Notes: a model not told the origin generated them from the letters alone. A stretch of DNA of 64,000 nt from Marinobacter azerbaijanicus (GCF_030250645.1 NZ_JASSVS010000004.1:310001-374000); one strand, 5' to 3'. Positions 17,569 to 30,671 are shown, counted from the stretch's first letter. Translations and numbers: made by a program.

Positions 17569-17599
17569 GACATAATGTCATTCTTTGACAATTTGTCAA
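17569..17599. promoter_or_regulatory. Two palindromes in the divergent adaptor/TetR promoter region
   Basis: GACATAATGTC (17569-17579) and TTGACAATTTGTCAA (17585-17599) are each perfect inverted repeats around one central base. They sit side by side between the divergent genes, 62 bases before the preferred TetR start and 71 bases before the adaptor start. They are good candidates for TetR operators controlling both directions. Confidence 0.7.
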
Positions 17600-17660
17600 T
17601 ATCAGTTCTCATCGTTTACCATGTATCATGAGAGCGCAGTCTCAATTACCGGAATCCCCT

Positions 17661-18302
17661 ATGAGTGAGCCGTTAAAAACCCGTAGAGAGAAAGAGAAAC
17701 AGGCCAGGTACGACGCCATCCTGGATGCTGCGGAACTGGTGTTCTCAGAGAAGGGTTACGAACGCACGTCCATGGACGACATTGCCCGCACCGCCGCCCT
17801 CAGTCGTGCACTGCTGTACGTCTACTTCAAGGATAAGGCGGCAATCCAGCGAGGTATCATGCTGCGAGCTGGCCACAGCCTTTGCCGCCGTTTCGAGGAA
17901 GCCCGCCAGACAGCGGATACAGGGCTGGCACAGATAAGAGCCATGGGAGTGGCCTATTACCAGTTCTACCGGGAAGAGCCGGACTACTTCTCGGCCCTGA
18001 CCGCAGCGTCTACCGCCATGGCGGAGGCGGACGATGAACTGGCGGGCGAGATGTTCTGCTGCAAGGCAGAAACCATGGATCTGATGGTAGGAGCGATTCA
18101 CCTGGGCCTGGAAGACGGAACCATGAATCGGGACCGCATCCAGGATCCTGTCGAGACGGCTCTATACCTCCGTGGAGCGCTGCACGGGGTGATCATGCTA
18201 TGCCAGAGCGAGATGGCAGAAAGCGGGCAGGTGGAGAGTTTTCCGGCCGAGTCCCTGATCCGCCACACCATGGAGATGCTGACTTCCTCGATTGCCTCTT
18301 GA
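17661..18302 (+). CDS. TetR-family transcriptional regulator
   Basis: This 213-residue protein is the likely local repressor of the RND pump. It has an N-terminal TetR helix-turn-helix (YDAILDAAELVFSEKGYERTSMDDIARTA, then SRALLYVYFKDK) and a divergent C-terminal ligand domain of unknown specificity. The start at 17661 (MSEPLK) has a GGAA nearby; an ATG eleven codons upstream (17628) is also open and cannot be excluded. Divergent arrangement with the pump and two palindromes in the spacer fit self-regulation and pump repression. Confidence 0.9.
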   Translation: MSEPLKTRREKEKQARYDAILDAAELVFSEKGYERTSMDDIARTAALSRALLYVYFKDKAAIQRGIMLRAGHSLCRRFEEARQTADTGLAQIRAMGVAYYQFYREEPDYFSALTAASTAMAEADDELAGEMFCCKAETMDLMVGAIHLGLEDGTMNRDRIQDPVETALYLRGALHGVIMLCQSEMAESGQVESFPAESLIRHTMEMLTSSIAS

Positions 18303-18321
18303 GTGATGATTGGGAGTTACC

Positions 18322-18430
18322 GCATCGGTGGGGGTGGTCTCCCGAAACACGCCCGTGAATACGTCCCTGTAGGGCTCGGTCGCGCCATCCCTGGCGCTCC
18401 ACGGTTTCGGGAGACCACCCCCACCGCTGC
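18322..18430 (-). repeat. Long-stem two-hairpin element, copy B
   Basis: The arms 18322-18348 and 18404-18430 match at 26 of 27 positions, 23 of them in one run. The minus-strand core has GCGCCA-GGGA-TGGCGC (18382-18397) and TACAGGGACGTA (18360-18371), both presenting AGGGA. The core is nearly the same as in copy C but the arms are unrelated. It lies between the converging tetR and astB genes, with the ANGGA strand in the sense direction of astB readthrough. Confidence 0.85.
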
Positions 18431-18467
18431 TCGCCAAACTCCGGGCTAATATCCAACACCAAAAAAT

Positions 18468-18551
18468 GTAGGTCGGATTAGCGAAGCGTAATCCGACAAA
18501 TATTGGCGTCGAAACCGAAATGTCGGATTACGCTTCGCTAATCCGACCTAC
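18468..18551. repeat. Inverted pair of REP-like hairpins
   Basis: Two 31-base copies, at 18468-18498 (minus orientation) and 18521-18551 (plus orientation), are exact inverted copies. Each folds as TCGGATTA / TAATCCGA with a bulged C and a short inner stem, flanked by TG on one side and CCTAC on the other. The same unit recurs at 40879-41106, 51359 and 51609. The pair sits directly behind copy B of the long-stem element, in the gap after astB. Confidence 0.85.
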
Positions 18552-18589
18552 GAAAGGCGCTATCGCTGAAGCAAGACTGAAGGGGCCAA

Positions 18590-19930
18590 TCAGAGCTGAA
18601 AATCGTATATGGACCCAAGCCCCAGAATCCCCGTCAACTCATCAAGCGCCTTACGAACCTCATCTAGCAGCATCGGATCGCCCAGATCATCCTGCGACAA
18701 CTCCTCCCGGTAATGCGCCTCCACCCAGGTGGTCAGCCGCTCATACAACGCATCGGTGAGCAGAACCCCCTGATGCATGGCTTTGAGCTCGTCATCGTTC
18801 AACACCACCCGTAGCCGCAGACACGCCGGCCCGCCGCCGTTACGCATGGACTGTTTGACATCGAAAACCTCCACCGAAGTAATCGACCCCGCATCCTCCA
18901 CCAGCTCGTCCAGGTAGCGGCTGACGGAGGCAATTTCCCGGCACTCCCCCGGCACCGCCAGCATCATGCCGTCCGGTGTGTTCAATAACTGGCTATTGAA
19001 CAGGTAGGAAGCCACTGCGTCTTCCAGCGGCACCTGGGAACTGCTGACCCGCACGGCTTCAAGTTCCGCGCCGGTCAGTCTGGAGCGAATGTCGGCCAGA
19101 ACCCGCTCTTCCTCCAGAAACGCCAGTTCGTGGTAGAACAGAGTATTTCCGTTCCCCACCGCGATGACGTCGTTATGGAACACACCCGCATCAATCGCTT
19201 CCGGGTTCTGTTGGGCGTAGACCACGCGGCTGTCTTTCAGTCCGTGCAGTCGGGCGATGGCCTGGGAGGCCTCAAGGGTCTGGCGGGCGGGGTAGATTCT
19301 GGGTGCCGGCGCCTGTTCATTGAAGGCGATCTGCCCGTACACAAACAATTCCACACCAGGATCGCCATAGCCACCACACAGGCGGGTGTGGTTGGCGGCC
19401 CCCTCGTCACCAAACTGGCTGACCGACGGCAGTGCCGGGTGATGGGCAAACCGTGATTCGTCCGCAAAGATCGATTTCAGTGCCCGACCGGTGACCACAT
19501 GCTCGATGGAACGATGGAACTTGGCGTTCAGGTTGGCGGGTGTGAAGTGTACGCGGTGATCGGCGGTGTCCGCACTCGGCGAGACAGTAGCAGCATTAGC
19601 TGTCCACATGGCCGATGCGGAAGATGCGGCCGCCAGGATGGAGGGGCTGTGATCAGCGGCAGCCCTGAGTACGTCGCTGTCCGACCCACTGAATCCAACT
19701 GCCCGCAAGGTGGGGATATGCGGACGCTCATGGGGCGGAAGCACTCCCTGGACGAAACCGCGGTCCGCCAGCCGTTTCATCTTGGCCAGCCCCTGTAGCG
19801 CCGCTTCCCTGGGGTTCGATACCGAGCGAACGTTGGACTTCGAAGCCACATTACCCCAGGAGAGCCCGGCGTAATTGTGGGTTGGCCCAACCAGGCCATC
19901 GAAGTTGGCTTCTACCGCGTGCTTGGGCAT
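18590..19930 (-). CDS. astB: N-succinylarginine dihydrolase
   Basis: This is step two of the arginine succinyltransferase pathway: it removes two ammonia and one carbon dioxide from N2-succinylarginine to give N2-succinylornithine. The 446-residue protein matches family length and belongs to the guanidino-group modifying fold. Visible signatures are [16 protein letters not shown] at the N terminus, [13 protein letters not shown] (catalytic His) and [10 protein letters not shown] near the C terminus (catalytic Cys). It is the last gene of the astC-aruF-aruG-astD-astB operon, 13 bases after astD, with GGAAAGG before its ATG. Confidence 0.95.
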   Translation of the reverse strand: MPKHAVEANFDGLVGPTHNYAGLSWGNVASKSNVRSVSNPREAALQGLAKMKRLADRGFVQGVLPPHERPHIPTLRAVGFSGSDSDVLRAAADHSPSILAAASSASAMWTANAATVSPSADTADHRVHFTPANLNAKFHRSIEHVVTGRALKSIFADESRFAHHPALPSVSQFGDEGAANHTRLCGGYGDPGVELFVYGQIAFNEQAPAPRIYPARQTLEASQAIARLHGLKDSRVVYAQQNPEAIDAGVFHNDVIAVGNGNTLFYHELAFLEEERVLADIRSRLTGAELEAVRVSSSQVPLEDAVASYLFNSQLLNTPDGMMLAVPGECREIASVSRYLDELVEDAGSITSVEVFDVKQSMRNGGGPACLRLRVVLNDDELKAMHQGVLLTDALYERLTTWVEAHYREELSQDDLGDPMLLDEVRKALDELTGILGLGSIYDFQL

Positions 19931-19943
19931 GTTTACCTTTCCG

Positions 19944-22471
<2,528 letters not shown>

Positions 22472-22499
22472 ACCGGCCTCCTGCGTGCGATCGCCCTGC

Positions 22500-23516
22500 T
22501 CATAATGGTGTGATCCTTACGTCGTCACCGGAGTTCCTGCCCAGACATTTCCAGGTTTTCAGCGGCACCTTGACCTCCTCACCAAGGCTTTCGGTCAGTG
22601 ACGTCAGCGTGCAGCGGAATTCCTCACCCTCACCGCCGGAAATCAGGCAAAGCTCACCATCGTCCGAATTCGCTGCGTGCAGGGTTTTCGGGCGGCTGGT
22701 AACAACGGATTTGACCGTGTCGGTCCGGGCTTCAAGCACGGGGCCGGCATCAAAAATATCCAGATAACAGCCGCCCCAGAATCCCTCATGCTGCAACAGT
22801 TCGAAGGTTGCACGGGTCTGGATGTGTGGCTGGCCCAGGGCCTCCCGGGCCGCCTTGCTCAGCAGAGTGACGTAGATCGGGTTTGGAGGCATGAGTTCAG
22901 CAATAAAGGTTTTGCTGAGCATGCTCGAATACTGGTCCGCGGTTTCAAAATCCATGTTGAAGAAATGCCGGCCCAGACTGTCCCAGAAAGGCACCTCGCC
23001 TTTTTCTGTCTGAACGCCCTGTATTTCCACCACAGTGTGATCGGTAAACAGATGTCGATTGGCGGCAATAAACAGCATTCTTGCCCGTGACAGCAGCTCA
23101 AAGGCGTCTGAACCGCGCAGTTCCGGCTTTATGGTGAATGAGCACAACAGGGTGTGGTCTGTCAGGGCATGGGACGGGTAGAGAACCTCCACCCGCCGGG
23201 ACACGCCCAACTCATGAGACGCATGAATGAGAGCGTCTTTGCGATAGTTGTAGAAAGGCTGTCCATTTCCGGCCCGGGCATCGATACCTGACACACCGTG
23301 AACCTTACCGGTGTCGGTATCTTCCAGCACAAACAGGAACCTTTCTGGCTCATCAGCCTTGTTCCTGCCTGCAAACGAGCGGGCGGACTGCTCAATCTTG
23401 AGGGACAGAGCTTCTTCTTTTTTGGGCAAGGTGGATGACATCCGGGGGCCCTGCCCGCCAGCAATGTCGAGAATATCTTTCAGGTCACCCGGCTGAGCCG
23501 GACGTACCAGCCACAT
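22500..23516 (-). CDS. aruF: Arginine N-succinyltransferase, alpha subunit
   Basis: This 338-residue protein is the partner of the downstream AruG-type subunit; both descend from an AstA-like ancestor. It starts MWLVRPAQPGDLKDILDIA and has ELMPPNPIYVTLL and GCYLDIFDAGPVLEART, parallel to the beta subunit motifs. Two subunit genes are the arrangement of Pseudomonas (aruFG), whereas E. coli has a single astA. The gap to the next gene is 28 bases. Confidence 0.92.
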   Translation of the reverse strand: MWLVRPAQPGDLKDILDIAGGQGPRMSSTLPKKEEALSLKIEQSARSFAGRNKADEPERFLFVLEDTDTGKVHGVSGIDARAGNGQPFYNYRKDALIHASHELGVSRRVEVLYPSHALTDHTLLCSFTIKPELRGSDAFELLSRARMLFIAANRHLFTDHTVVEIQGVQTEKGEVPFWDSLGRHFFNMDFETADQYSSMLSKTFIAELMPPNPIYVTLLSKAAREALGQPHIQTRATFELLQHEGFWGGCYLDIFDAGPVLEARTDTVKSVVTSRPKTLHAANSDDGELCLISGGEGEEFRCTLTSLTESLGEEVKVPLKTWKCLGRNSGDDVRITPL

Positions 23517-23531
23517 AGGCGGCTCCCCTGG

Positions 23532-24758
<1,227 letters not shown>

Positions 24759-24799
24759 TCAGACAAAAACATGAAACGGTACATTCAATCATACGCCAC

Positions 24800-26251
24800 T
24801 CAGGGCATGTGCACATCCGGCTGGCCCACCGCGTCCAGCTCAACCACCCTGAGCGAACGTCCATCCTGCCCCATCAGGGCCTTGGCCACCAGCCTGTAGG
24901 AGTCCAGATCAAAATTCACGGCCTGCCCCCTTAGCGACAGATCCTCCAACTCATTCTCATCATGCAGCGTGGCAACGTGCATCCAGTTGTAAACCACCAG
25001 AATATCCGTCCTGCCGGTTGTGGCATTGTGCTCAAATACCGCCACCGGCCCTTTCCACGGCCAGGTTTTCAGGCGCAGACCATGAAAGGCAATCTGCATC
25101 CTCAAGTTGAACTTCACCACATCCTCGCCGCCATCGCAGGCACCCCTGCAGCGGCCGAGTGTGCGCTGAAAGCAGGGGCCGTCGTGTTCCGGCTCCAGCC
25201 CCAGCAGTTTGTTGCAAAGATCGTTCTTTGCCGCAATGCCGCTGAGCGCCCGTTCCGCGTCTTTCTTGCTGCGGAACAGTCCGTAATAATCTCCCAGCCG
25301 GTGTGGTTCAATTTCCCGAACCAGCCGCGCCTGCAGATACCCGCTGGCATTCCCTGTGAGCTCAATACTCACCAGGTTCTTCGCCGCCCGCGAGCGCCGG
25401 TTGAACAGCGGCTTCAACTGCTTTATCTGCCTTAATTCAAGCAGTAACGCGCCCAACTCGCCAGCGGTTTCTGTCCAGTCCACCCGTCGCAGGCTCTCGG
25501 ACATGCGGATGCCGCGGCTGGAATTGTGGTCTCCAGAGAAGTGGGACGCCACACGCTGGGCGATGTTAGTACTTTTACCTACGTACAGAAGTACGTCATT
25601 TTCGCCATAGAACCGATAAACCCCCGGACCCCGCGGCAGATCCTGCAGCACGTCAGCCGGAAGATTGGAGGGAAGGCTTGGCCGCTGCAGCAGTTCTGCA
25701 ATGGCCGCCTCCATGGTTTGCGCACCCTTTTCCACCAGCGCATGATCAAAGAAAGACAGCATGGCAGACACATCCCCCATGGCCCGGTGGCGCTGAACCT
25801 GCGCCAGCCCGTGGCGCTCGATCAGGGCGTCCATATTATGGCGCCGGAAGCCGGGATAGAGCCTGCGGGAGAGTTTCACGGTGCACAGCACTTTCGCGGA
25901 AAACAGCACACCCAGACGCCGGAACTCGGCCTTGATAAATCCGTAGTCAAAGCGGGCGTTGTGGGCGACAAAAATGGTGTCCTTCAGCTGGAGCTCCAGT
26001 TCCTCCGCCAGGTCGGCGAACACCGGGGCATCCGCCACCATGTCATTGGAGATGCCGGTCAGGCTCTGGATAAACGAAGAAATGCGCGTTTCCGGATTAA
26101 CCAGTGTCTGCCACTCGCCCACCACCTCACCGGCGCGCCAGAAACGGATACCAATCTCGGTAATACGGTCGTGGGAGGCATTGCCGCCGGTGGTTTCGAT
26201 ATCCAGAAAAGCGAAGGTCGCGGAGTCAAGAATTCGGGCGTTTTTCTTCAT
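24800..26251 (-). CDS. DEDDh 3'-5' exonuclease fused to a UvrC-like GIY-YIG endonuclease domain
   Basis: This 483-residue protein joins two nuclease domains. Residues about 12-180 form a DnaQ/PolC-type exonuclease, with FLDIETTGG giving Asp17 and Glu19, HNARFDYGF the next Asp, and HRAMGDV the final His-Asp. From about residue 205, GPGVYRFYG and LLYVGKSTNIAQRV form a GIY-YIG domain as in UvrC or Cho. The last 170 residues include CFQRTLGRCRGACDGG, a Cys-containing segment similar to one that follows GIY-YIG domains in this group. Likely role is DNA repair or processing, but no substrate is proven. It is monocistronic and just follows astC. Confidence 0.88.
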   Translation of the reverse strand: MKKNARILDSATFAFLDIETTGGNASHDRITEIGIRFWRAGEVVGEWQTLVNPETRISSFIQSLTGISNDMVADAPVFADLAEELELQLKDTIFVAHNARFDYGFIKAEFRRLGVLFSAKVLCTVKLSRRLYPGFRRHNMDALIERHGLAQVQRHRAMGDVSAMLSFFDHALVEKGAQTMEAAIAELLQRPSLPSNLPADVLQDLPRGPGVYRFYGENDVLLYVGKSTNIAQRVASHFSGDHNSSRGIRMSESLRRVDWTETAGELGALLLELRQIKQLKPLFNRRSRAAKNLVSIELTGNASGYLQARLVREIEPHRLGDYYGLFRSKKDAERALSGIAAKNDLCNKLLGLEPEHDGPCFQRTLGRCRGACDGGEDVVKFNLRMQIAFHGLRLKTWPWKGPVAVFEHNATTGRTDILVVYNWMHVATLHDENELEDLSLRGQAVNFDLDSYRLVAKALMGQDGRSLRVVELDAVGQPDVHMP

Positions 26252-26457
26252 GGCTTGTGTTTACGATTTCCAGAAAATTACAGATGTATTTCCCTGCAGG
26301 AAATGATGAATAAACACAATTCTCAAAAAGTTCCCCTAACCCGGCGATTTCGTTGCATAGACATTCGTCTAATGAATGCAAAATTTTATTTGAAATGTCA
26401 TGAATTGGTAACTACTTTGAAGTGGGTCCAACAAAAATAAGTGTGGAGACAACAAAG

Positions 26458-27600
26458 ATGCAAAGCAACAATCTGAGAATGGCAATTCGAGCGACAGCAG
26501 CAGCGACGATCTTTGGCCTGGCAGGCCAGGCTGGTGCTGTAGAATTGAGCACCGGTGACTATACGACAAACCTCTACGGTTTTGCTCGAGTAGTCGCGGC
26601 CTATGACATAGACGAAGATATTTCTAACGGCGGCCGCGCCGGTAACTTCGGTGCAATCACAAAAGGCGATGCTGATACGGCCGACGGCCATTTCGGCATG
26701 GACGCAAACACCAGCCGTGTTGGTCTTTCTGTTGTAAATCCGGAAGGCGTAAAAGCTGTTATCGAATTCGACTTCGACAACAGCGCCAGCCTTGATGCAC
26801 GTATTCGTCACGCCTATGGCGAGTATAATAATGTCAGGATTGGCCGGTACTGGTCTAACTATAACTCCTGGGTCGGTAACACCGCCAATGTGGACTTCGA
26901 TGGCGTTCCGGGTACTGCTGGTACACAAGACCGGACCGAACAAATCACCTACATGAGCGGCCCCCTCTCCTTCTCACTCGAGAATCCGATCGACTATGGC
27001 GGAGTAGCAAACTCAGGCGGCACTGCCATCTCAAGCTCTCCTGCACTGACTGCAAAGCTTGAAGATTCACAGGGTGGATTTTCTTACGCGGCAGCCGTCA
27101 TGGCCAAGCAAACAGGTTACGACACAGGTACAGCCGATGATTCAGCCATCGGTTATGGTGCGTTCCTGGCCGGTAAAATTGCCATTACCGATATGATCTC
27201 CATCCAGGGCGCGATCAACTATGCAGATGGCGCCAATGCCTATGTATATCGCGCGGGCACCAACTTTGCCGGAGCGGATGCTTACGTAGACACCAATGGC
27301 GATCTGGAGACCATAGAAGCAGTAGGCGGTGCACTGGGCGCTAGCTTTGGCCTGGGTGGTGGACGCTCGGTCAACGTAGGCTACGGCACGTCAATGTCAG
27401 ATTTGGATGACGCCGTTGCAAGCGGAGCAGTGGCAGCAACCGCGACAGAACAGAACACGTCTATGTATGTCAACTACATGTGGAGCCCGGTTGATAGCGT
27501 TAACATGGGTGTACAGTTCGAGAATCTGGAAACCGAAAGCCAAGGCGGAACCGACGGCGATGCAAATCGCATCATGTATCTGGCTCAGTACAACTTCTAA
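26458..27600 (+). CDS. Outer-membrane general porin
   Basis: This 380-residue protein has a signal peptide (start at 26458; cleavage after QAGA) and a gammaproteobacterial porin barrel (Porin_4 type). Signs are the opening TTNLYGFARVVAAYD, alternating aromatic strands, an Asn/Asp/Gly-rich set of loops, and the closing YLAQYNF with the C-terminal Phe used by the BAM machinery. The longer frame from 26422 is not favoured because it moves the signal peptide inward; GGAG lies upstream of 26458. A strong terminator follows, so it is monocistronic. The substrate range is unknown. Confidence 0.92.
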   Translation: MQSNNLRMAIRATAAATIFGLAGQAGAVELSTGDYTTNLYGFARVVAAYDIDEDISNGGRAGNFGAITKGDADTADGHFGMDANTSRVGLSVVNPEGVKAVIEFDFDNSASLDARIRHAYGEYNNVRIGRYWSNYNSWVGNTANVDFDGVPGTAGTQDRTEQITYMSGPLSFSLENPIDYGGVANSGGTAISSSPALTAKLEDSQGGFSYAAAVMAKQTGYDTGTADDSAIGYGAFLAGKIAITDMISIQGAINYADGANAYVYRAGTNFAGADAYVDTNGDLETIEAVGGALGASFGLGGGRSVNVGYGTSMSDLDDAVASGAVAATATEQNTSMYVNYMWSPVDSVNMGVQFENLETESQGGTDGDANRIMYLAQYNF

Positions 27601-27631
27601 TCCTTCCGTTAGAAGTTAGTTAACTCAGCAG

Positions 27632-27657
27632 AAACCCCGGCTCCGGCCGGGGTTTTT
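27632..27657 (+). terminator. Rho-independent terminator of the porin gene
   Basis: AAACCCCGGC pairs with GCCGGGGTTT around TCCG and is followed by TTTTT. It lies 32 bases after the porin stop codon. It also ends just before the converging oxidoreductase gene. Confidence 0.92.
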
Positions 27658-27674
27658 GCTTGCGGGTCTCAGAA

Positions 27675-28913
27675 TTACTCCCCTGCCCGCAATCGTGTCC
27701 GCACCCCACGGCTGGTCATCACTGCCAGTACTTCCATCAGCGACAGCACACCCCTATCGTGCTTCCTGGGCGCCTTACCCTTACCCATACGCCCCAGTTG
27801 CCGGGTGTACCAGCTCACTTCCATCAACGCCATATCGTCAATCATGCGAATGCCCGTGCGTATCGGCCGCACAGAACTGGTGAATGCCTGTCCCTCCATG
27901 ATCCGCTTCGGGAAATCCGGCTCCACCGCCAACGGCCGGGCCAGCCCCACCAGATCGGTTGCTCCGGACGCTAGGGCCTCCGCCATGCCTAACTCCGTGC
28001 GAAAGCCACCGGTTACCATCAGGGGAACATCCACCCGCTTGCGGACCTTCTCCGCAAACTCCAGGAAATAGGCCTCCCGGGCAACAGTGCTCGCTTTATT
28101 GCCTTTCGCCATCGCCGGGTTCTCATAATTGCCGCCGGAAATCTCCACCAGATCAATCCCCAGACCCGCCAGGGTGTCAATCACCCCCAGGGACTCCTCC
28201 TCGGTAAAGCCACCCCGCTGGAAGTCCGCCGAATTCAGTTTGATGCCAACCGCGAACCTCTGCCCCGTCGCCACCCGGATGGCCTTGTACACCTCCACCA
28301 CAAACCGCATCCGCTTCTCCGGGCTACCGCCCCACTCGTCCTCCCGCTGGTTGTGATGCGGCGACAGGAACTGGCTGACCAGGTAACCGTGGGCACCATG
28401 AATCTGCACCCCGGAAAACCCCGCCTTCTCTGCAATCGCAGCACTGGTGGCAAACCGCTGGATGATCTCCTCAATTTCCGATGCTTCCAGGGCCCTGGGC
28501 GTTGCAAACATCGCCTGCAACTCCTTCCGGAACGGCACCGCACTGGGCGACACCGGCGCCTTATTCAGCATCTTGGGGCTCTGCTTGCCTGGGTGATTGA
28601 GCTGCATCCACAACTGACACCCGTTCCGTGCCCCTTCCCGCGCCCACTCCTGCAACAGTGAAAAATCCCGCTCATCCTCCAGCACCACATTCCCCGGCTC
28701 ACCAATATGGCGGCGGTCGATCATCACATTCCCGGTAATGGAAAGCCCGACACCACCCTCGGCCCAGGTCCTGTATAGCCGTGGCAATTCCTTGGTGACA
28801 CGGTTGTCCATCGTACCCAGAGTTTCACTCATGGCGGACTTGGCAAAGCGATTGGGAATCACCGCCCCGTTTTTCAGGGTCAGCGGTTGCGAGAGAAGTT
28901 CAGCGGCGTTCAT
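27675..28913 (-). CDS. NADH:flavin oxidoreductase, Old Yellow Enzyme family
   Basis: This FMN-dependent TIM-barrel enzyme of 412 residues probably reduces an activated C=C bond in the cytoplasm. It opens with LKNGAVIPNRFAKSAMSE, the usual OYE start. It has HGAHGYLVSQFLSPHHNQR with the FMN/substrate residues and GGFRTELGMAEAL plus LVGLARPLAVEPDFP for the FMN phosphate. It lacks the C-terminal FeS/FAD extension of the large 2,4-dienoyl-CoA reductase type. No partner genes; the substrate is unknown. GGAG precedes the ATG. Confidence 0.9.
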   Translation of the reverse strand: MNAAELLSQPLTLKNGAVIPNRFAKSAMSETLGTMDNRVTKELPRLYRTWAEGGVGLSITGNVMIDRRHIGEPGNVVLEDERDFSLLQEWAREGARNGCQLWMQLNHPGKQSPKMLNKAPVSPSAVPFRKELQAMFATPRALEASEIEEIIQRFATSAAIAEKAGFSGVQIHGAHGYLVSQFLSPHHNQREDEWGGSPEKRMRFVVEVYKAIRVATGQRFAVGIKLNSADFQRGGFTEEESLGVIDTLAGLGIDLVEISGGNYENPAMAKGNKASTVAREAYFLEFAEKVRKRVDVPLMVTGGFRTELGMAEALASGATDLVGLARPLAVEPDFPKRIMEGQAFTSSVRPIRTGIRMIDDMALMEVSWYTRQLGRMGKGKAPRKHDRGVLSLMEVLAVMTSRGVRTRLRAGE

Positions 28914-29026
28914 TGATCGGTCTCCGTAGAATGCCTGGGGATACCAGAAGGCGAGACCCGATCATGGAGAGGAAATACAGCGGCTGCATTGGCCGGAATG
29001 CCGCACGAAACACACACGGCGTCCAG

Positions 29027-29953
29027 CTACATCGAAAATGGAGGCTTACCTGATTGATCTGACTCGCGGCTATCCCGCACTTCCGTAAGCAGGCTGGTAA
29101 TCCGGTTTAGCAGAAAATCGGAGAACTTTTCTCTCGCTAACGTCCGCTCAATAACATCGGCAGGCAGAAACCGGTTCATTTCATCCCTGAAGGGCTTACC
29201 CTCAATGATTTGAGGTAGCCGGCCGATCATAGCCTCCAGCTTCTCGTCATAATTCTCAATTTGGTAATCTCGAACCTTATTTGCCACCAGATCAGCGCGC
29301 ACGCTTGCCCTTTCCTGTGACAGATATGCCAGGTCCCAGATATCGCGATGGCGGGTATATTTTTGAGTGGCGGGCAGGGATACCAGCTTGTCAGCCATGA
29401 TCTCACTTCTGTCTTCCGTCATGATCAGTATGTCTTCATACCCATCCGGCAGGAAATCGTAGGTACGGATCAGCGGTTGCGGGCCGGCCGTATACGCAGG
29501 AATGTTAGCCACTTCCAGTTTGACCCGCTGTTTCGGCAAATCCGGCCGCTCAGGCGAAGTAGTGATGGCTATCTGCCACATGTCCACATTCCGCTCCGAG
29601 TATTGCGGTTCTTTGCGCAATGACTTCGGCTCCTTAACGCTCACTTCCAGTCCGTATCGGGAGCTCAGGTAGTCCAGAATGCACTCCTTCATCCGCCCGA
29701 GTTGCTGGGATGAAAAGTCCACGCCACCGGCAAAATCCAGATCCTCACTAAAACGCTTGCCTCCGTAGCATAGTCGAACTGCAGTTCCGCCCTGGAACAC
29801 CAGACCATTCAGCAAGCCCTCCTGATCTAGAGCAAAAAAGAGATCAAAATGGATGATCTCTTTTTCAATCACGGGTCGCATATTGGCCAGGTTGGGATCC
29901 TGCATGGCCAGTGAAACCAGCCGCTGAAAGTTTTCCTGATCGTATTTACGCAC
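29027..29953 (-). CDS. abiEii: AbiEii-type nucleotidyltransferase toxin
   Basis: This is the toxin of a type IV AbiE toxin-antitoxin / abortive-infection pair. AbiEii-family proteins are nucleotidyltransferases (some modify tRNA acceptor ends) that stop growth during phage infection. The core motif GGTAVRLCYGGKRFSEDLDF near residue 55 shows the Gly-Gly-Ser/Thr loop and the catalytic SxDxD. I choose the GTG at 29953 (308 residues) because GAGGA lies 5 bases upstream. It overlaps the antitoxin stop by 8 bases. An in-frame TTG at 29971 is the alternative. Confidence 0.88.
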   Translation of the reverse strand: MRKYDQENFQRLVSLAMQDPNLANMRPVIEKEIIHFDLFFALDQEGLLNGLVFQGGTAVRLCYGGKRFSEDLDFAGGVDFSSQQLGRMKECILDYLSSRYGLEVSVKEPKSLRKEPQYSERNVDMWQIAITTSPERPDLPKQRVKLEVANIPAYTAGPQPLIRTYDFLPDGYEDILIMTEDRSEIMADKLVSLPATQKYTRHRDIWDLAYLSQERASVRADLVANKVRDYQIENYDEKLEAMIGRLPQIIEGKPFRDEMNRFLPADVIERTLAREKFSDFLLNRITSLLTEVRDSRESDQSGKPPFSM

Positions 29954-30479
29954 GGGCTTCCTCAGGGTCAATCAATTGGGTATTTCGGCCTACACGTTTA
30001 AGGTCACGCAACGCTGCCGCCTTGGTGGCAATTCGAAGCGGGCGCCCACGATCCTGCACGCTGGAGAGGATATCGCTAACAGGCCTCTCGGTATGGGTAA
30101 ACTCAATTACCCCATACGGGGTTCTGTACTCCCCTTTCCGGCCAGTGGTTACAACTGTGATACGGCCAACCGGAACCTGAGAGATGACGCCATATTCAGA
30201 AAGTGCTGACTCCAGACTGATATAGTTGTATTCGCCTCGGCGCAGGGTTTTTGCTACCTGTTCCAGAATATCCGGTCCTTTGTGTCGGGACAGGCTATAG
30301 ACATATACCCCCTTCGATGGCCGCTCAAGGATACCACTACCGACCAAACGGCTAAGCGTGGCCTGCCGGCTGCGTTCGGATTCTCCGGGAAACAGTTTCG
30401 GCATATCTTTTGAGGAGTAGACGTAACGCCCTTTCAAGTCGAATTCCGCCAGGCGTTTGATGGCATCTGACTGTTTCAT
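29946..30479 (-). CDS. abiEi: AbiEi-type antitoxin/transcriptional repressor
   Basis: This 177-residue protein is the antitoxin partner. It starts with a helix-turn-helix region (RSRQATLSRLVGSGIL then RPSKGVYVYSL) that in AbiEi proteins represses the operon, followed by a C-terminal antitoxin domain (TVVTTGRKGEYRTPYGVIEFTH). I take the ATG at 30479, which has AGAGG upstream; nine more residues to 30506 are open but lack a ribosome site. The overlapping toxin gene follows directly. No integrase, phage gene or other defence gene is near, so the pair stands alone. Confidence 0.86.
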   Translation of the reverse strand: MKQSDAIKRLAEFDLKGRYVYSSKDMPKLFPGESERSRQATLSRLVGSGILERPSKGVYVYSLSRHKGPDILEQVAKTLRRGEYNYISLESALSEYGVISQVPVGRITVVTTGRKGEYRTPYGVIEFTHTERPVSDILSSVQDRGRPLRIATKAAALRDLKRVGRNTQLIDPEEARA

Positions 30480-30671
30480 TGCAACCTCTTGCCACACACG
30501 AACCACACTAAAAAGTACAGTTATCGTTCACATATTAGATCTATATGGTCAGATTTACCATTTTAAAGTGTCATTAACGTCTACTTGCAAAGGGGTTTTA
30601 TCGGCGACAGAGAATGACCACAAGGTATCGGCTTAGGCTTAGAAGGAACGATATCAACAAGGCCAGAACAA

